DNA of 64,000 bases from an uncultured Alphaproteobacteria bacterium. Lineage in GTDB: Bacteria; Pseudomonadota; Alphaproteobacteria; SP197. Both the position numbers and the translations under genes were made by a program. A model generated the notes under the pieces. That model had not been told where the DNA came from. It saw only the letters and a program-made list of their open reading frames with translations, and ran no database searches. The first letter of the stretch is position 1; every line of letters starts with the position of its first letter. The stretch spans positions 2,298,225 through 2,362,224 of the forward strand of contig OY282363.1 in the NCBI GenBank assembly GCA_958295695.1. The letters are read 5' to 3'. Positions 1 to 8,251 of the stretch are shown here, piece after piece.

Positions 1-547
1 GCGCGTTGATGGGCGACCCCCCGTGGGCGAACATGAAGACCCCGCCGTGGTAGGCGCCCTCGAACACCATCACCTTCGATCGTCCCGTCACGGCGCGGGC
101 GGTCGAGATCGCCATCATGTTGGCTTCGGTGCCCGAGTTCGTGAAGCGCACCTTGTCGAGCGAGGGGAAGCGGCCGACGATCTCGGCGGCCAGGATGCGC
201 TCGTAGCGGTTGGGACCGCCCAGCACCGTGCCGTCGCCGATCGCGCGCCCGATCGCCTCCACGATCCGGGGGTCCGAATGGCCGAACAGGCCGGCGCCGA
301 ACTCGCCCACGAAGTTCGCGTACCTGTGGCCGTCGATGTCCCAGACGTACTGGCCCTCGCCGCGCTCGATGGTGAGAGGAAACGGCGGATGGAAGAGGAC
401 CGTGCGGGTGTTGCCGCCCGGCATGGCGTCCGCGGCCTTCTCGTCCTCGGCCCGGCTCTTCGGGTTCGCCGCGACGAAATCGCGGACCGCGTCCTCCAGC
501 GCCTCCCTGAGGTCGGCCTCAAGCGCGACGTTGCGGATGGTCGCCAT
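1..547 (-). CDS. class III PLP aminotransferase, glutamate-1-semialdehyde aminomutase-like (C-terminal part outside window)
   Basis: The gene runs off the left edge, so only about 182 N-terminal codons are present. They read as a fold-type I, class III aminotransferase: MPGGNTR near residues 42-48, the substrate/phosphate-site motif SGTEAN at 138-143 and the YHG turn at 166-168 all match glutamate-1-semialdehyde 2,1-aminomutase-type proteins. The PLP lysine lies beyond the window, so the substrate cannot be fixed; many such proteins act on amino or keto acids rather than in haem synthesis. The ATG at 547 is preceded by a G-run (GGGGGG) at proper spacing. It is divergent from the flavin oxidoreductase that follows. 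Confidence 0.85.
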   Translation of the reverse strand, partial: MATIRNVALEADLREALEDAVRDFVAANPKSRAEDEKAADAMPGGNTRTVLFHPPFPLTIERGEGQYVWDIDGHRYANFVGEFGAGLFGHSDPRIVEAIGRAIGDGTVLGGPNRYERILAAEIVGRFPSLDKVRFTNSGTEANMMAISTARAVTGRSKVMVFEGAYHGGVFMFAHGGSPINA

Positions 548-677
548 GGTCGTTCCCCCCGGCATCCCGTGCCGGAGAAGCTAGCGCATGGCTCGCCAAG
601 GCTCCACCTTCCCTTGGCCGCCGCGCGGCGCGTGTGGTTAAGTGCGTCGCATGCTCGTGGAGGGACCGAAGACCGCC

Positions 678-2639
678 ATGCCGGAGATGTTCCCGAACCT
701 CTTTGCGCCGTTCGCCATCAAGAACGTGACGTTCAGAAACCGGATCTTCTCGACCGGGCACATGACGACCCTGGTGACGGGATACAAGCCCAACGAGGAT
801 CTCGCGGCCTATCACGAGGCGCGCGCGAAGGGCGGCGCGGGGCTGGTGATCGTGGAGGTGGCCTCGGTCCACTCCTCGGCGGTCTACACCTCGCACACGA
901 TCATGGCCGACAGCGACGACTGCATCCCCGGCTACCGGAGGATCGCCGGGGCCGTGCACCGGCACGACTGCCGGGTCTTCGGCCAGCTCTTCCACCCCGG
1001 ACGCGAGACCTTCGAATCGATCGACGGCAGCGCGCCGGTCGCCTACGCGCCGTCGGCCGTGCCGAACGAGCGGTTCCACGTCATGCCCCGGCCCATGTCG
1101 CGCGCCCTGATCCACGAGGTCATCGACGGCTACGGCGACGCCGCGGCGCGCCTGCGGGAAGGCGGGCTCGACGGTGTCGAGCTCGTGGCGAGCCACGGCT
1201 ATCTGCCGGCCCAGTTCCTGAATCCCAACGTCAACCTGCGCGAGGACGAGTACGGCGGCGGCCTGGAGAACCGCGTGCGCTTCCTGCGCGAGACCGTCGA
1301 CAACATCCGCGCCAAGGTCGGCGACGACTACGTCGTCGGCCTGCGCATCTCCGGCGACGAGCGCTCGCACGACGCGCCCGACATCGAGACCGTGACCGCG
1401 GCGATCGAGATGCTCGACCGGGGCGGCGGGCTCGACTACTTCAACGTGATCGCGGGCTCGTCGTCGTCCCTGGGCGGCTCGATCCACATCGTGCCGTCGA
1501 TGTTCATCGAGAACGGCTATGTCGCGCCCTACGCGGCGGCGGTAAAGGCCAGGGTGTCGGCGCCGGTCTTCGTGGCGGGCCGCATCAACCAGCCCCAGCA
1601 GGCCGAGGAGATCGTGGCCCGGGGGCAGGCCGACATGGTCGGCATGACCCGCGCGCAGATCTGCGATCCCGCCATGGCCGGCAAGGCCAGGGAAGGACGC
1701 ATCGACGACATCCGCGCCTGCATCGGCTGCAACCAGGCCTGCATCGGTCACATGCACATGGGCGTCGGAATCTCCTGCATCCAGCATCCGGAGACCGGCC
1801 GGGAACGGGCCTATGGCGCGCGCAAGCCGGCCGCGGCGAAGAAGAGGGTGCTGGTCGCGGGCGGCGGGCCCGGCGGCATGAAGGCGGCGGCCGTCGCCGC
1901 CGAACGCGGCCACGAGGTCACGCTCTACGAGGCGAGCGGCCGACTCGGCGGCCAGACCCTGCTGGCCCAGGCGCTGCCCGGCCGCGCGGAGTTCGGCGGC
2001 ATCGTCACGAACCTCGCGCGCGAGATGGAGCTCGCGGGCGTGCGCGTCGTGAAGAACCGGACGGTCGGCCGGGCGACGGTCGAGGGCGCCGCGCCCGACG
2101 CCGTCGTCGTGGCGACCGGCGCCACGCCCGCGCCGGTCGACATCGAGGGCGCCGAGGAGGCCCATGTCGTGGAAGCCTGGTCGGTCGTGAAGGGCGAGGC
2201 CAACGTGGGCGGCAACGTGGTGGTCGCGGACTGGCGTTGCGACTGGATCGGCATGGGGCTCGCCGAGCATCTGGCGCGCAACGGCTGCAACGTCACGCTG
2301 GCGGTCGACGGCTACATGCCGGGCCAGACGATCCAGATGTACGTGCGCGACCACTGGGCCGCCACGCTCCACGGGCTCGGCGTGAAGGTGATCCCTTATG
2401 CGCGCGTCTTCGGCGCCGACGGCGACAGCGTCTATCTGCAGCACGTCACCAGCGGCGAGCCGATCGTCGTCGAGGACGTCGACACGCTGGTGACGGCGCT
2501 GGGCCACCGTTCGGTGACGAGCCTCGCCGACGACCTGGAGGGCTGGCCGGGCGAGGTGCGCCTCGTGGGCGACTGCCTGACGCCGCGCACGGCCGAGGAA
2601 GCCGTGCTCGAAGGTCTCAAGGTGTCCGCGGAGCTCTGA
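678..2639 (+). CDS. FMN/FAD/4Fe-4S NADH:flavin oxidoreductase, 2,4-dienoyl-CoA reductase / trimethylamine dehydrogenase family
   Basis: A 653-residue two-part enzyme. Residues 1 to about 340 form an old-yellow-enzyme TIM barrel (FMN). Cysteines C348, C351, C355 and C367 are spaced as in the 4Fe-4S motif of the FadH/TMADH family. A Rossmann dinucleotide motif GGGPGG near 394 opens the FAD/NAD(P)H half. Family members reduce enoyl-CoA or dehydrogenate methylamines; the substrate here is not visible. An upstream in-frame GTG at 642 exists, but GGAGGGA at 659-665 fits the ATG at 678 better. The stop is two bases from the next gene, so the two are probably co-transcribed. Confidence 0.9.
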   Translation: MPEMFPNLFAPFAIKNVTFRNRIFSTGHMTTLVTGYKPNEDLAAYHEARAKGGAGLVIVEVASVHSSAVYTSHTIMADSDDCIPGYRRIAGAVHRHDCRVFGQLFHPGRETFESIDGSAPVAYAPSAVPNERFHVMPRPMSRALIHEVIDGYGDAAARLREGGLDGVELVASHGYLPAQFLNPNVNLREDEYGGGLENRVRFLRETVDNIRAKVGDDYVVGLRISGDERSHDAPDIETVTAAIEMLDRGGGLDYFNVIAGSSSSLGGSIHIVPSMFIENGYVAPYAAAVKARVSAPVFVAGRINQPQQAEEIVARGQADMVGMTRAQICDPAMAGKAREGRIDDIRACIGCNQACIGHMHMGVGISCIQHPETGRERAYGARKPAAAKKRVLVAGGGPGGMKAAAVAAERGHEVTLYEASGRLGGQTLLAQALPGRAEFGGIVTNLAREMELAGVRVVKNRTVGRATVEGAAPDAVVVATGATPAPVDIEGAEEAHVVEAWSVVKGEANVGGNVVVADWRCDWIGMGLAEHLARNGCNVTLAVDGYMPGQTIQMYVRDHWAATLHGLGVKVIPYARVFGADGDSVYLQHVTSGEPIVVEDVDTLVTALGHRSVTSLADDLEGWPGEVRLVGDCLTPRTAEEAVLEGLKVSAEL

Positions 2640-2641
2640 CG

Positions 2642-3427
2642 ATGGTGGGCGGAGCCGCGCAAACGGACGATCCCGCCGGGTTCCTGCCCGCCCTGATCGC
2701 GGCGGCCGACGAGGCGGGCGAGGCCGTCATGACTCTCTATGGAAAGGCCGGCGTCCGGTGGAAGGACGACCGTTCGCCGGTGACGGCCGCCGACGAGCGC
2801 GCCGAGGCGATCATCCTGCGGCGCCTGGACGCACTCGCGCCGGCCCTCCCCGTCGTCGCCGAGGAGCGGGTTTCCAGGGGCGCGGGACCCGGCGCGGTGG
2901 GCGACCGGTTCTGGCTCGTCGACCCGCTGGACGGCACCAGGGAGTTCCTGAGCGGAAACGGCGAGTTCACCGTCAACATCGCGCTGGTCGACGGCGGCAA
3001 GCCGACGCTGGCGGTGGTCGGCGTTCCGGCGATGGACCTGCTCTACGCCTCGGACGGAACCCGCGCCTTCCGGCGCCGCGGCGGGGACGGCCTGGAATCG
3101 ATCCGCGCCCGGCGGCGACCGGCCGGGGGCGTCACGGCCGCGGTCAGCCGGTCCCACCGGGATGCGGAAACCGACGCATTTCTCGGCGGCCTGACGGTCG
3201 CGGACGAGCGTGCCCGCGGCAGCGCGCTCAAGTTCTGCCTCCTCGCCGAGGGCGAGGCCGACGTCTATCCGCGCTTCGGCCGCACCATGGAATGGGATAC
3301 CGCGGCCGGACACGGCGTGCTCAGGGCCGCGGGCGGCGCCGTGCGCAAGACCGACGGCTCCGAGCTCGACTACGGCAAGCCGGGATTCGAGAATCCGCCC
3401 TTCATCGCCTGGGGCCGCGACGGTTGA
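2642..3427 (+). CDS. cysQ: inositol monophosphatase superfamily, CysQ-like 3'(2'),5'-bisphosphate nucleotidase
   Basis: 261 residues of a Mg2+-dependent phosphatase. The metal-binding signature DPLDGTREF starts at residue 94, and EWDTAAGH near the C-terminus is the second family signature. CysQ removes the 3'-phosphate from PAP left over from sulfate assimilation. The length and the glycine-rich, lysine-poor loop fit CysQ better than SuhB, but an inositol phosphatase is not excluded. The ATG follows the preceding stop by two bases, suggesting translational coupling with the flavoprotein. Confidence 0.82.
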   Translation: MVGGAAQTDDPAGFLPALIAAADEAGEAVMTLYGKAGVRWKDDRSPVTAADERAEAIILRRLDALAPALPVVAEERVSRGAGPGAVGDRFWLVDPLDGTREFLSGNGEFTVNIALVDGGKPTLAVVGVPAMDLLYASDGTRAFRRRGGDGLESIRARRRPAGGVTAAVSRSHRDAETDAFLGGLTVADERARGSALKFCLLAEGEADVYPRFGRTMEWDTAAGHGVLRAAGGAVRKTDGSELDYGKPGFENPPFIAWGRDG

Positions 3428-3470
3428 GTTCCCGGTTCCCGCGCGGGGGCCGCGGACGCTACGATCGGCC

Positions 3471-4892
3471 ATGGACGACGTCCTCGAACGCCTGAAGAAG
3501 GCGGTCGGCCCGAAAGGCTGGCTCGCCGGCGCGGACAACACCGAAGCCTATGTGCTCGACTGGCGGCGCTCGTGGCCCGGCGACACCCCGCTCGTCGTGC
3601 GGCCGGCCGCCACGCGGGAGGTCGCCGCCGTCATGGCGATCTGCGCGGAAGCGGGCGTCGCCGTCGTACCGCAGTCGGGCAACACCGGCCTCGTGGGGGG
3701 CGGCGGCCCCCGGCCGGGCCGGGGCGAGATCGTCCTCAGCCTCGACCGGATGACCGCTATCCGCGGGATCGACGTCGCCAACAACACGATCACGGTGGAG
3801 GCCGGCTGCATCCTGGCCGACATCCAGCGGACGGCCAGGGAGGCGGGCCGGCTCTATCCCCTGAGCCTCGCCGCCGAGGGCAGTTGCCGCATCGGCGGCA
3901 ATCTCGCGACCAACGCGGGCGGCACGAACGTGCTGCGCTACGGCAACGCGCGCGAGCATGTGCTGGGCCTCGAGGTGGTGCTGGCCGACGGCCGCGTCTG
4001 GGACGGTCTGCGCGGCCTGCGCAAGGACAACACCGGCTACGACCTCAAGCAGGTGTTTCTGGGGAGCGAAGGGACGCTCGGGATCGTCACGGCCGCCGTC
4101 CTGAAGCTCTGGCCCCGGCCGCGCCAGACCGTGACGGCCTGGCTCGGCCTGTCCGGCGCCCACGCCGCCGTCGAGGCGCTGAACCGGGCCCAGGCCGCGA
4201 CCGGCGGACAGGTTTCGGGTTTCGAGTACATGGCCGCCGACGCTCTCGACCTGACGTTCGCGCGCCTGCCGTCGAACAAGTCTCCGCTGAAACGCCGCCA
4301 TGCCGGGTGCGCGCTGCTGGAGGCGACGTCGGGCGAGGCCGGGAGCGGCCTCGGGACGACGGTCGAAGCGGCGCTCGCCGAAGCCATGGCAGCGGGCCTG
4401 ATCGAGGACGCCGTCATCGCCGGGTCCGAGGGACAGGCCGGGGCGCTCTGGCGCATCCGCGAGGACATGCCCGAGGCGCAGGTGCTGGCTGGCGGCGGCC
4501 TGAAGCACGACGTGGCCGTGCCCGTCGGCCGCGTCGCGGACTTCCTCGACGAGGCGACCGCCCGCGTCGCGGCGATCGTCCCGGACGCGCGGATCGTCGC
4601 GTTCGGCCATCTGGGAGACGGCAATCTCCACTTCAACCAGTGCCCGGCCGCCCCCGGCCGGCTCGCGGCGCTGATGGCGCGCGAGCGCGAGGTCGCCGAC
4701 GCCGTCGAATCTCTCGCGGTGGCGATGGGCGGGTCGTTCAGCGCCGAGCACGGCGTCGGCCGCCTGCGCCTGCGCCAGATGGCCGCCTACAAATCGCCGG
4801 TGGAGCGGGACCTCATGACCGCGCTCAAGCGGGCGCTGGACCCGGCCAACCTGCTGAACCCGGGAAAGGTGGTGGCGTTCGACGAAGGTTAG
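3471..4892 (+). CDS. FAD-linked oxidase, D-2-hydroxyacid / D-2-hydroxyglutarate dehydrogenase-like (GlcD/LDHD family)
   Basis: A 473-residue VAO/PCMH-type flavoprotein. The N-terminal FAD domain has PQSGNTGLVGGG near residue 65 and GSEGTLGIVT near 200. The C-terminal FAD_oxidase_C half carries FGHLGDGNLHFN (metal/substrate histidines) and SAEHGVGRL. Such enzymes oxidise D-lactate, D-2-hydroxyglutarate or glycolate to the 2-oxoacid and pass electrons to a quinone or ETF. The stop overlaps the convergent antiporter stop by four bases (TAG and TAA share 4890-4891). Confidence 0.88.
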   Translation: MDDVLERLKKAVGPKGWLAGADNTEAYVLDWRRSWPGDTPLVVRPAATREVAAVMAICAEAGVAVVPQSGNTGLVGGGGPRPGRGEIVLSLDRMTAIRGIDVANNTITVEAGCILADIQRTAREAGRLYPLSLAAEGSCRIGGNLATNAGGTNVLRYGNAREHVLGLEVVLADGRVWDGLRGLRKDNTGYDLKQVFLGSEGTLGIVTAAVLKLWPRPRQTVTAWLGLSGAHAAVEALNRAQAATGGQVSGFEYMAADALDLTFARLPSNKSPLKRRHAGCALLEATSGEAGSGLGTTVEAALAEAMAAGLIEDAVIAGSEGQAGALWRIREDMPEAQVLAGGGLKHDVAVPVGRVADFLDEATARVAAIVPDARIVAFGHLGDGNLHFNQCPAAPGRLAALMAREREVADAVESLAVAMGGSFSAEHGVGRLRLRQMAAYKSPVERDLMTALKRALDPANLLNPGKVVAFDEG

Positions 4893-6154
4893 TCCGCTCC
4901 GGTCTTCACCGCGCGTTTGAGAACCGTCTCCATCGTCAGGCCCTGCACGACAATGGAGAACAGGACCACGATATAACAGACCGTCAGCAGCACCTCGCGT
5001 TCCGCGGTCGCGGGAAGCGAGAGCGCCAGCGCGACCGAGATGCCGCCGCGCACGCCGCCCCAGGTCAGGACCTTGACGGCGCCCGCGGTGAAGCCGGCGC
5101 CGAAGGCCTTGAGAGCCATGACCGGCAGGGCGACGGAGACGAAGCGCGCCAGAAGGACGACCGGGATCGCGATCAGCCCGAGCGCGAGCACATCGCCCGA
5201 GAAGGCGATCACCACGACCTCGAAGCCGATCAGCAGGAAGAGCGCCGAGTTCAGGATCTCGTCGATCAGGGACCAGAAGCCGGTCGCCCGGTCGCGCGTG
5301 GCCTCGCTCATGGCGAAACGGGTCCCGATGTTGCCGATCAGGAGACCGGCGCAGACCATGGCGATGGGCCCGGAGACGTGGAGCTTGTGAGCCAGCGCGA
5401 AGGTCCCCATGACGAGCGCGAGCGTGATCAGGACCTCGATGTTGTGGTCGTCGACCGCCTTCAACAGCCTGAAGGCGACGAAGCCGGCGATCAGCCCCAG
5501 CGCGACGCCGCCGATCGCCTCGACGACGAACAGCAGCGCGATCCCGCCCGCGCTCACGTCATGCCCTTGCCCGCCGCCGACCGCGATTCCCGCGAGGATC
5601 GAGAAGACGACGATGCCGACGCCGTCGTTGAAGAGGCTCTCGCCCGCGATCTTGGCTTCCAGCGTGGGCGGCACACGGACCCGCTTGAGGATGCCGAGCA
5701 CGGCCACGGGATCGGTCGGCGCGATCAGGGCGCCGAACACGAGGCAGTAGACCGGAGACAGCTCGACGCCGACCGCGCCGACCGCGAGCCAGATCGCGCC
5801 GCCGATCAGGAAGGTCGAGAGCAGGGTGCCGATCGTGGCCATCAGCAGGATGACCCGGCAGCGGCTCAGGAGCGAGGAGAGGTCGACATGGAGCGCGCCC
5901 GCGAACAACAGAAACGAGAGCATCCCCTCCATGAGCGTGTCGGAGAAATCGATCGCGTCCATGACGCCGCGCACTTCGCCGCCCAGACGCCAGGCCGGCG
6001 CGGCCGCGTCGACCGCGAGCACGACGACGGATACCGCGAGCGCGATCAGGACCAGCCCGATCGTGTGCGGCAGCCTGACGAAACGGTGGTTCAGAAAACC
6101 GAACAGCGCCGCGAGAACGACAACCAGGGCGGCGATATCGAGAAAGGCACGCAT
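4889..6154 (-). CDS. Na+/H+ (cation:proton) antiporter, CPA1/NhaP type
   Basis: 421 residues made almost entirely of hydrophobic segments, about 11-13 membrane helices. The conserved CPA1 core reads GALIAPTDPVAVLG and is followed by a FNDGVGIVVFS segment, the ND motif of NhaP/NHE proteins. It exchanges cytoplasmic Na+ or K+ for H+ across the inner membrane. A TTG at 6169 would add five residues, but the ATG at 6154 gives a more usual N-terminus. It lies alone between a convergent dehydrogenase and a lipoprotein gene that ends in a strong hairpin. Confidence 0.9.
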   Translation of the reverse strand: MRAFLDIAALVVVLAALFGFLNHRFVRLPHTIGLVLIALAVSVVVLAVDAAAPAWRLGGEVRGVMDAIDFSDTLMEGMLSFLLFAGALHVDLSSLLSRCRVILLMATIGTLLSTFLIGGAIWLAVGAVGVELSPVYCLVFGALIAPTDPVAVLGILKRVRVPPTLEAKIAGESLFNDGVGIVVFSILAGIAVGGGQGHDVSAGGIALLFVVEAIGGVALGLIAGFVAFRLLKAVDDHNIEVLITLALVMGTFALAHKLHVSGPIAMVCAGLLIGNIGTRFAMSEATRDRATGFWSLIDEILNSALFLLIGFEVVVIAFSGDVLALGLIAIPVVLLARFVSVALPVMALKAFGAGFTAGAVKVLTWGGVRGGISVALALSLPATAEREVLLTVCYIVVLFSIVVQGLTMETVLKRAVKTGAD

Positions 6155-6174
6155 TCTTGCGCTCCGCAAACGGA

Positions 6175-6204
6175 CCGGGCCGCGTCCATCTGGACGCGGC
6201 CCGG
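6175..6204 (-). terminator. strong perfect hairpin downstream of the OmpA-like lipoprotein gene
   Basis: A 14-bp perfect inverted repeat with a 2-nt centre (arm starting CCGGGCCGCG) lies 30 bases past the stop of the 6235-7104 gene. There is no T-run, so it may act as a Rho-independent-like stem or as an mRNA 3' end. Confidence 0.6.
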
Positions 6205-6234
6205 ACGTCCGGCCGTCAGGATGGCGTCAGACCG

Positions 6235-7104
6235 TCATTCGAAGACGATCGCGACACGGCGGTTGTTCGGCTCGCGGATGTCGTCGTCGGTCGGAACGGC
6301 GAGGTCGTTCTCGCCGAACCAGACGACGTCCATCGCGTCGGGGCCGACGCCGCGCGCCGCGAGATAGTCGGCGACGGCGTTCGCGCGATCCCGCGACAGA
6401 CGGTCGTTGTAGTCTGCCGAGCCGGAGGCGTCGGCATAGCCCGAGATCGAGATCGACGACGGCGCCTGCATGGCCGCCTCGGCGGCGATGTCGTCCAGGA
6501 AGCCCTGCGCGAGCGGCGAGAGATCCGAACGGTCCCAACCGAAGTAGACGACGAACTCGGTCGGCCTGGGCTCTTCCACGACCGCCACGGGCTCCACGTA
6601 GAGGAGCTCTTCCATGGCCGCCATGTATCCGTCGCGGCACGCGGCCATCTCGCGCACCTGGTGGGCGGCCACGGGGCCGTCGCTTTCGGGACCTTCCTCG
6701 GCCTCCTCGACCCAGCAGTCGTACATGGCCTGAGCGCGGGCGGCGGGATCGGGTCTGCCGCTCCGGCCATCGTCGTCCAGCGCGTCCATCAGACGGGGAC
6801 GCTCGGCGAGCAGCTCGGCGAGCAGCGCCTCGTCATGGATCGACCAGTCGTTGGGATCCTCGGGCGGAACCGCCTCGCCGGCGCCCGCGGCCGCGGCCTT
6901 GTCGCGGAAGAAGCCCGCGTCGATCCGATCGTGGTAGCCGGCCTCCTTGTGGGCCAGCTCGACATACCCGGCGTGCAGGCCCTTGGTGAAAGCGTCGCCC
7001 CCCGTCTCCATCCCGGCGACGCGGTCGATGGAGTCGATCGAGGTGCAGGCCGACAACGCCATCGCCGCCGCGCCCGCCGCAAGAGTCTTCGTCCAAAGAT
7101 TCAT
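6235..7104 (-). CDS. OmpA-family outer-membrane lipoprotein
   Basis: A 289-residue lipoprotein. A signal peptide with lipobox LSAC (Cys about residue 23) is followed by a variable acidic helical region to about residue 165. The C-terminal OmpA/MotB peptidoglycan-binding domain shows an SGYADASG core and a final NRRVAIV. It should anchor the outer membrane to the cell wall. The longer open frame reaching 7293 is ignored because GGAGGG sits just before the ATG at 7104 and the lipobox is correctly placed from there. No partner genes suggest a more specific role. Confidence 0.88.
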   Translation of the reverse strand: MNLWTKTLAAGAAAMALSACTSIDSIDRVAGMETGGDAFTKGLHAGYVELAHKEAGYHDRIDAGFFRDKAAAAGAGEAVPPEDPNDWSIHDEALLAELLAERPRLMDALDDDGRSGRPDPAARAQAMYDCWVEEAEEGPESDGPVAAHQVREMAACRDGYMAAMEELLYVEPVAVVEEPRPTEFVVYFGWDRSDLSPLAQGFLDDIAAEAAMQAPSSISISGYADASGSADYNDRLSRDRANAVADYLAARGVGPDAMDVVWFGENDLAVPTDDDIREPNNRRVAIVFE

Positions 7105-7200
7105 CCGTTTCCCTCCGAAGCTCCGGCGTCCGCCCACGGACCCCGATTGTTTTTTAGCGGCATGACGTGACGGCATCAAGCAAGTCTTGAGGGCCAGCAC

Positions 7201-7218
7201 CCCGCCCCATCGGGCGGG
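7201..7218 (-). terminator. possible terminator hairpin after the M19 cluster
   Basis: A 7-bp GC stem (CCCGCCC / GGGCGGG) with a 4-nt loop begins 11 bases beyond the stop of the M19 gene, on the transcribed minus strand. There is no clear U-tract. Confidence 0.35.
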
Positions 7219-7228
7219 CCGGGCGGTC

Positions 7229-8251
7229 TCACCGCGGCGCGAACCCGTCCCGGAAAAAGCCGAGCCAGTTGCCGCCCATGATCTTCGCCACATCGCCCTC
7301 GGCGAAACCCTTGTCGAGCAGGCCCCGGGTGATGTTGGGAAGGTCGGCGGGCGACCGGAACCAGGCCGGCCAGTCGGGCCAGCCGCCGCCGGCGGTCCCG
7401 GCCTCGCCGCTGTCGATCCGCTTCGACCAGCGCCCGCTGCGCATCCAGTCGAGGTAGCCGGACGACAGCTTGCGGCACATGTCGGTGCCGAGGCCGATGC
7501 GGTCGACGCCCATGAACTCGGCGGTGTCGGCGATCATGCCGCAGAAGGCGTCAAGGGAAATGCCGGAACCGCCGATGTGGAAGGGATAGGTCGAAAACCC
7601 CAGCATGCCGCCGCTGTCGGCGAGCGCCCCGAGCACACGATCGGACTTGTTGCGCAATCCCTTGTGGAAGCTCAACGGATTGGCGTGGGTGATGGCGATG
7701 GGCCGTTCGGAGATCTCGATCGCCTGGAGCGTCGTCAGTTCGGCCGAATGGCTCATGTCGATCGCCATGCCGACCCGGTTCATCTCGCGGATCGCCTCGC
7801 GGCCGAAGCGGCTGACGCCGGCGTCGGCCGTCTCGTAGCAGCCCGCGCCGATCAGGCTCTGGTTGTTGTAGGTGAGCTGCATGATGCGCACGCCGAGCTC
7901 GTGGAAGATCTGGACCAGCGCCAGATCGTCCTCGATGGGGCTCGCATTCTGGAAACCGAAGATGATGCCGGTCTTGCCGGCCCGCTTGGCTTCCTCGATA
8001 TCGTCGGCGGTCCGCGCCGGCATGACGAGATCCCCGTGGTCCTCGAACAGACGGTGCCAACGGCCGATGTTGCCGAGCGCGGCGCGCGCGTCCTCCCAGA
8101 AGGCCAGCGTGACATGCACGGCGGTCGCGCCGCCTTCACGCAGTTCTTCCAAGAGCTCCCGGTCCCAGTTGCTGGCCTGGAGCGCGTCGATGACGATCAG
8201 GCCGTCGTGAAAGGCGCGGTCTCCAGATCCGGTTCGAGGGAAACCGGTCAT
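7229..8251 (-). CDS. membrane dipeptidase (M19) family protein with altered active site
   Basis: A 340-residue amidohydrolase-fold protein of peptidase family M19. The two later metal-ligand histidine regions are present (DMSHSAE and ITHANP). The N-terminal HxD pair is replaced (DGLIVIDALQ), and the position of the bridging glutamate reads GFQNAS, with Gln. The canonical binuclear zinc site is therefore unlikely; the protein may bind one metal or act on a different amide. Its ATG overlaps the stop of the HisD-like gene (ATGA), so the two are coupled. A second M19 gene lies at 45126-46121. Confidence 0.82.
   Translation of the reverse strand: MTGFPRTGSGDRAFHDGLIVIDALQASNWDRELLEELREGGATAVHVTLAFWEDARAALGNIGRWHRLFEDHGDLVMPARTADDIEEAKRAGKTGIIFGFQNASPIEDDLALVQIFHELGVRIMQLTYNNQSLIGAGCYETADAGVSRFGREAIREMNRVGMAIDMSHSAELTTLQAIEISERPIAITHANPLSFHKGLRNKSDRVLGALADSGGMLGFSTYPFHIGGSGISLDAFCGMIADTAEFMGVDRIGLGTDMCRKLSSGYLDWMRSGRWSKRIDSGEAGTAGGGWPDWPAWFRSPADLPNITRGLLDKGFAEGDVAKIMGGNWLGFFRDGFAPR

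Noticed and set aside
519-2507. Long minus-strand open frame opposite the flavin oxidoreductase
   Set aside because: Antisense shadow caused by high GC; no family motifs, while the plus frame has a complete enzyme.
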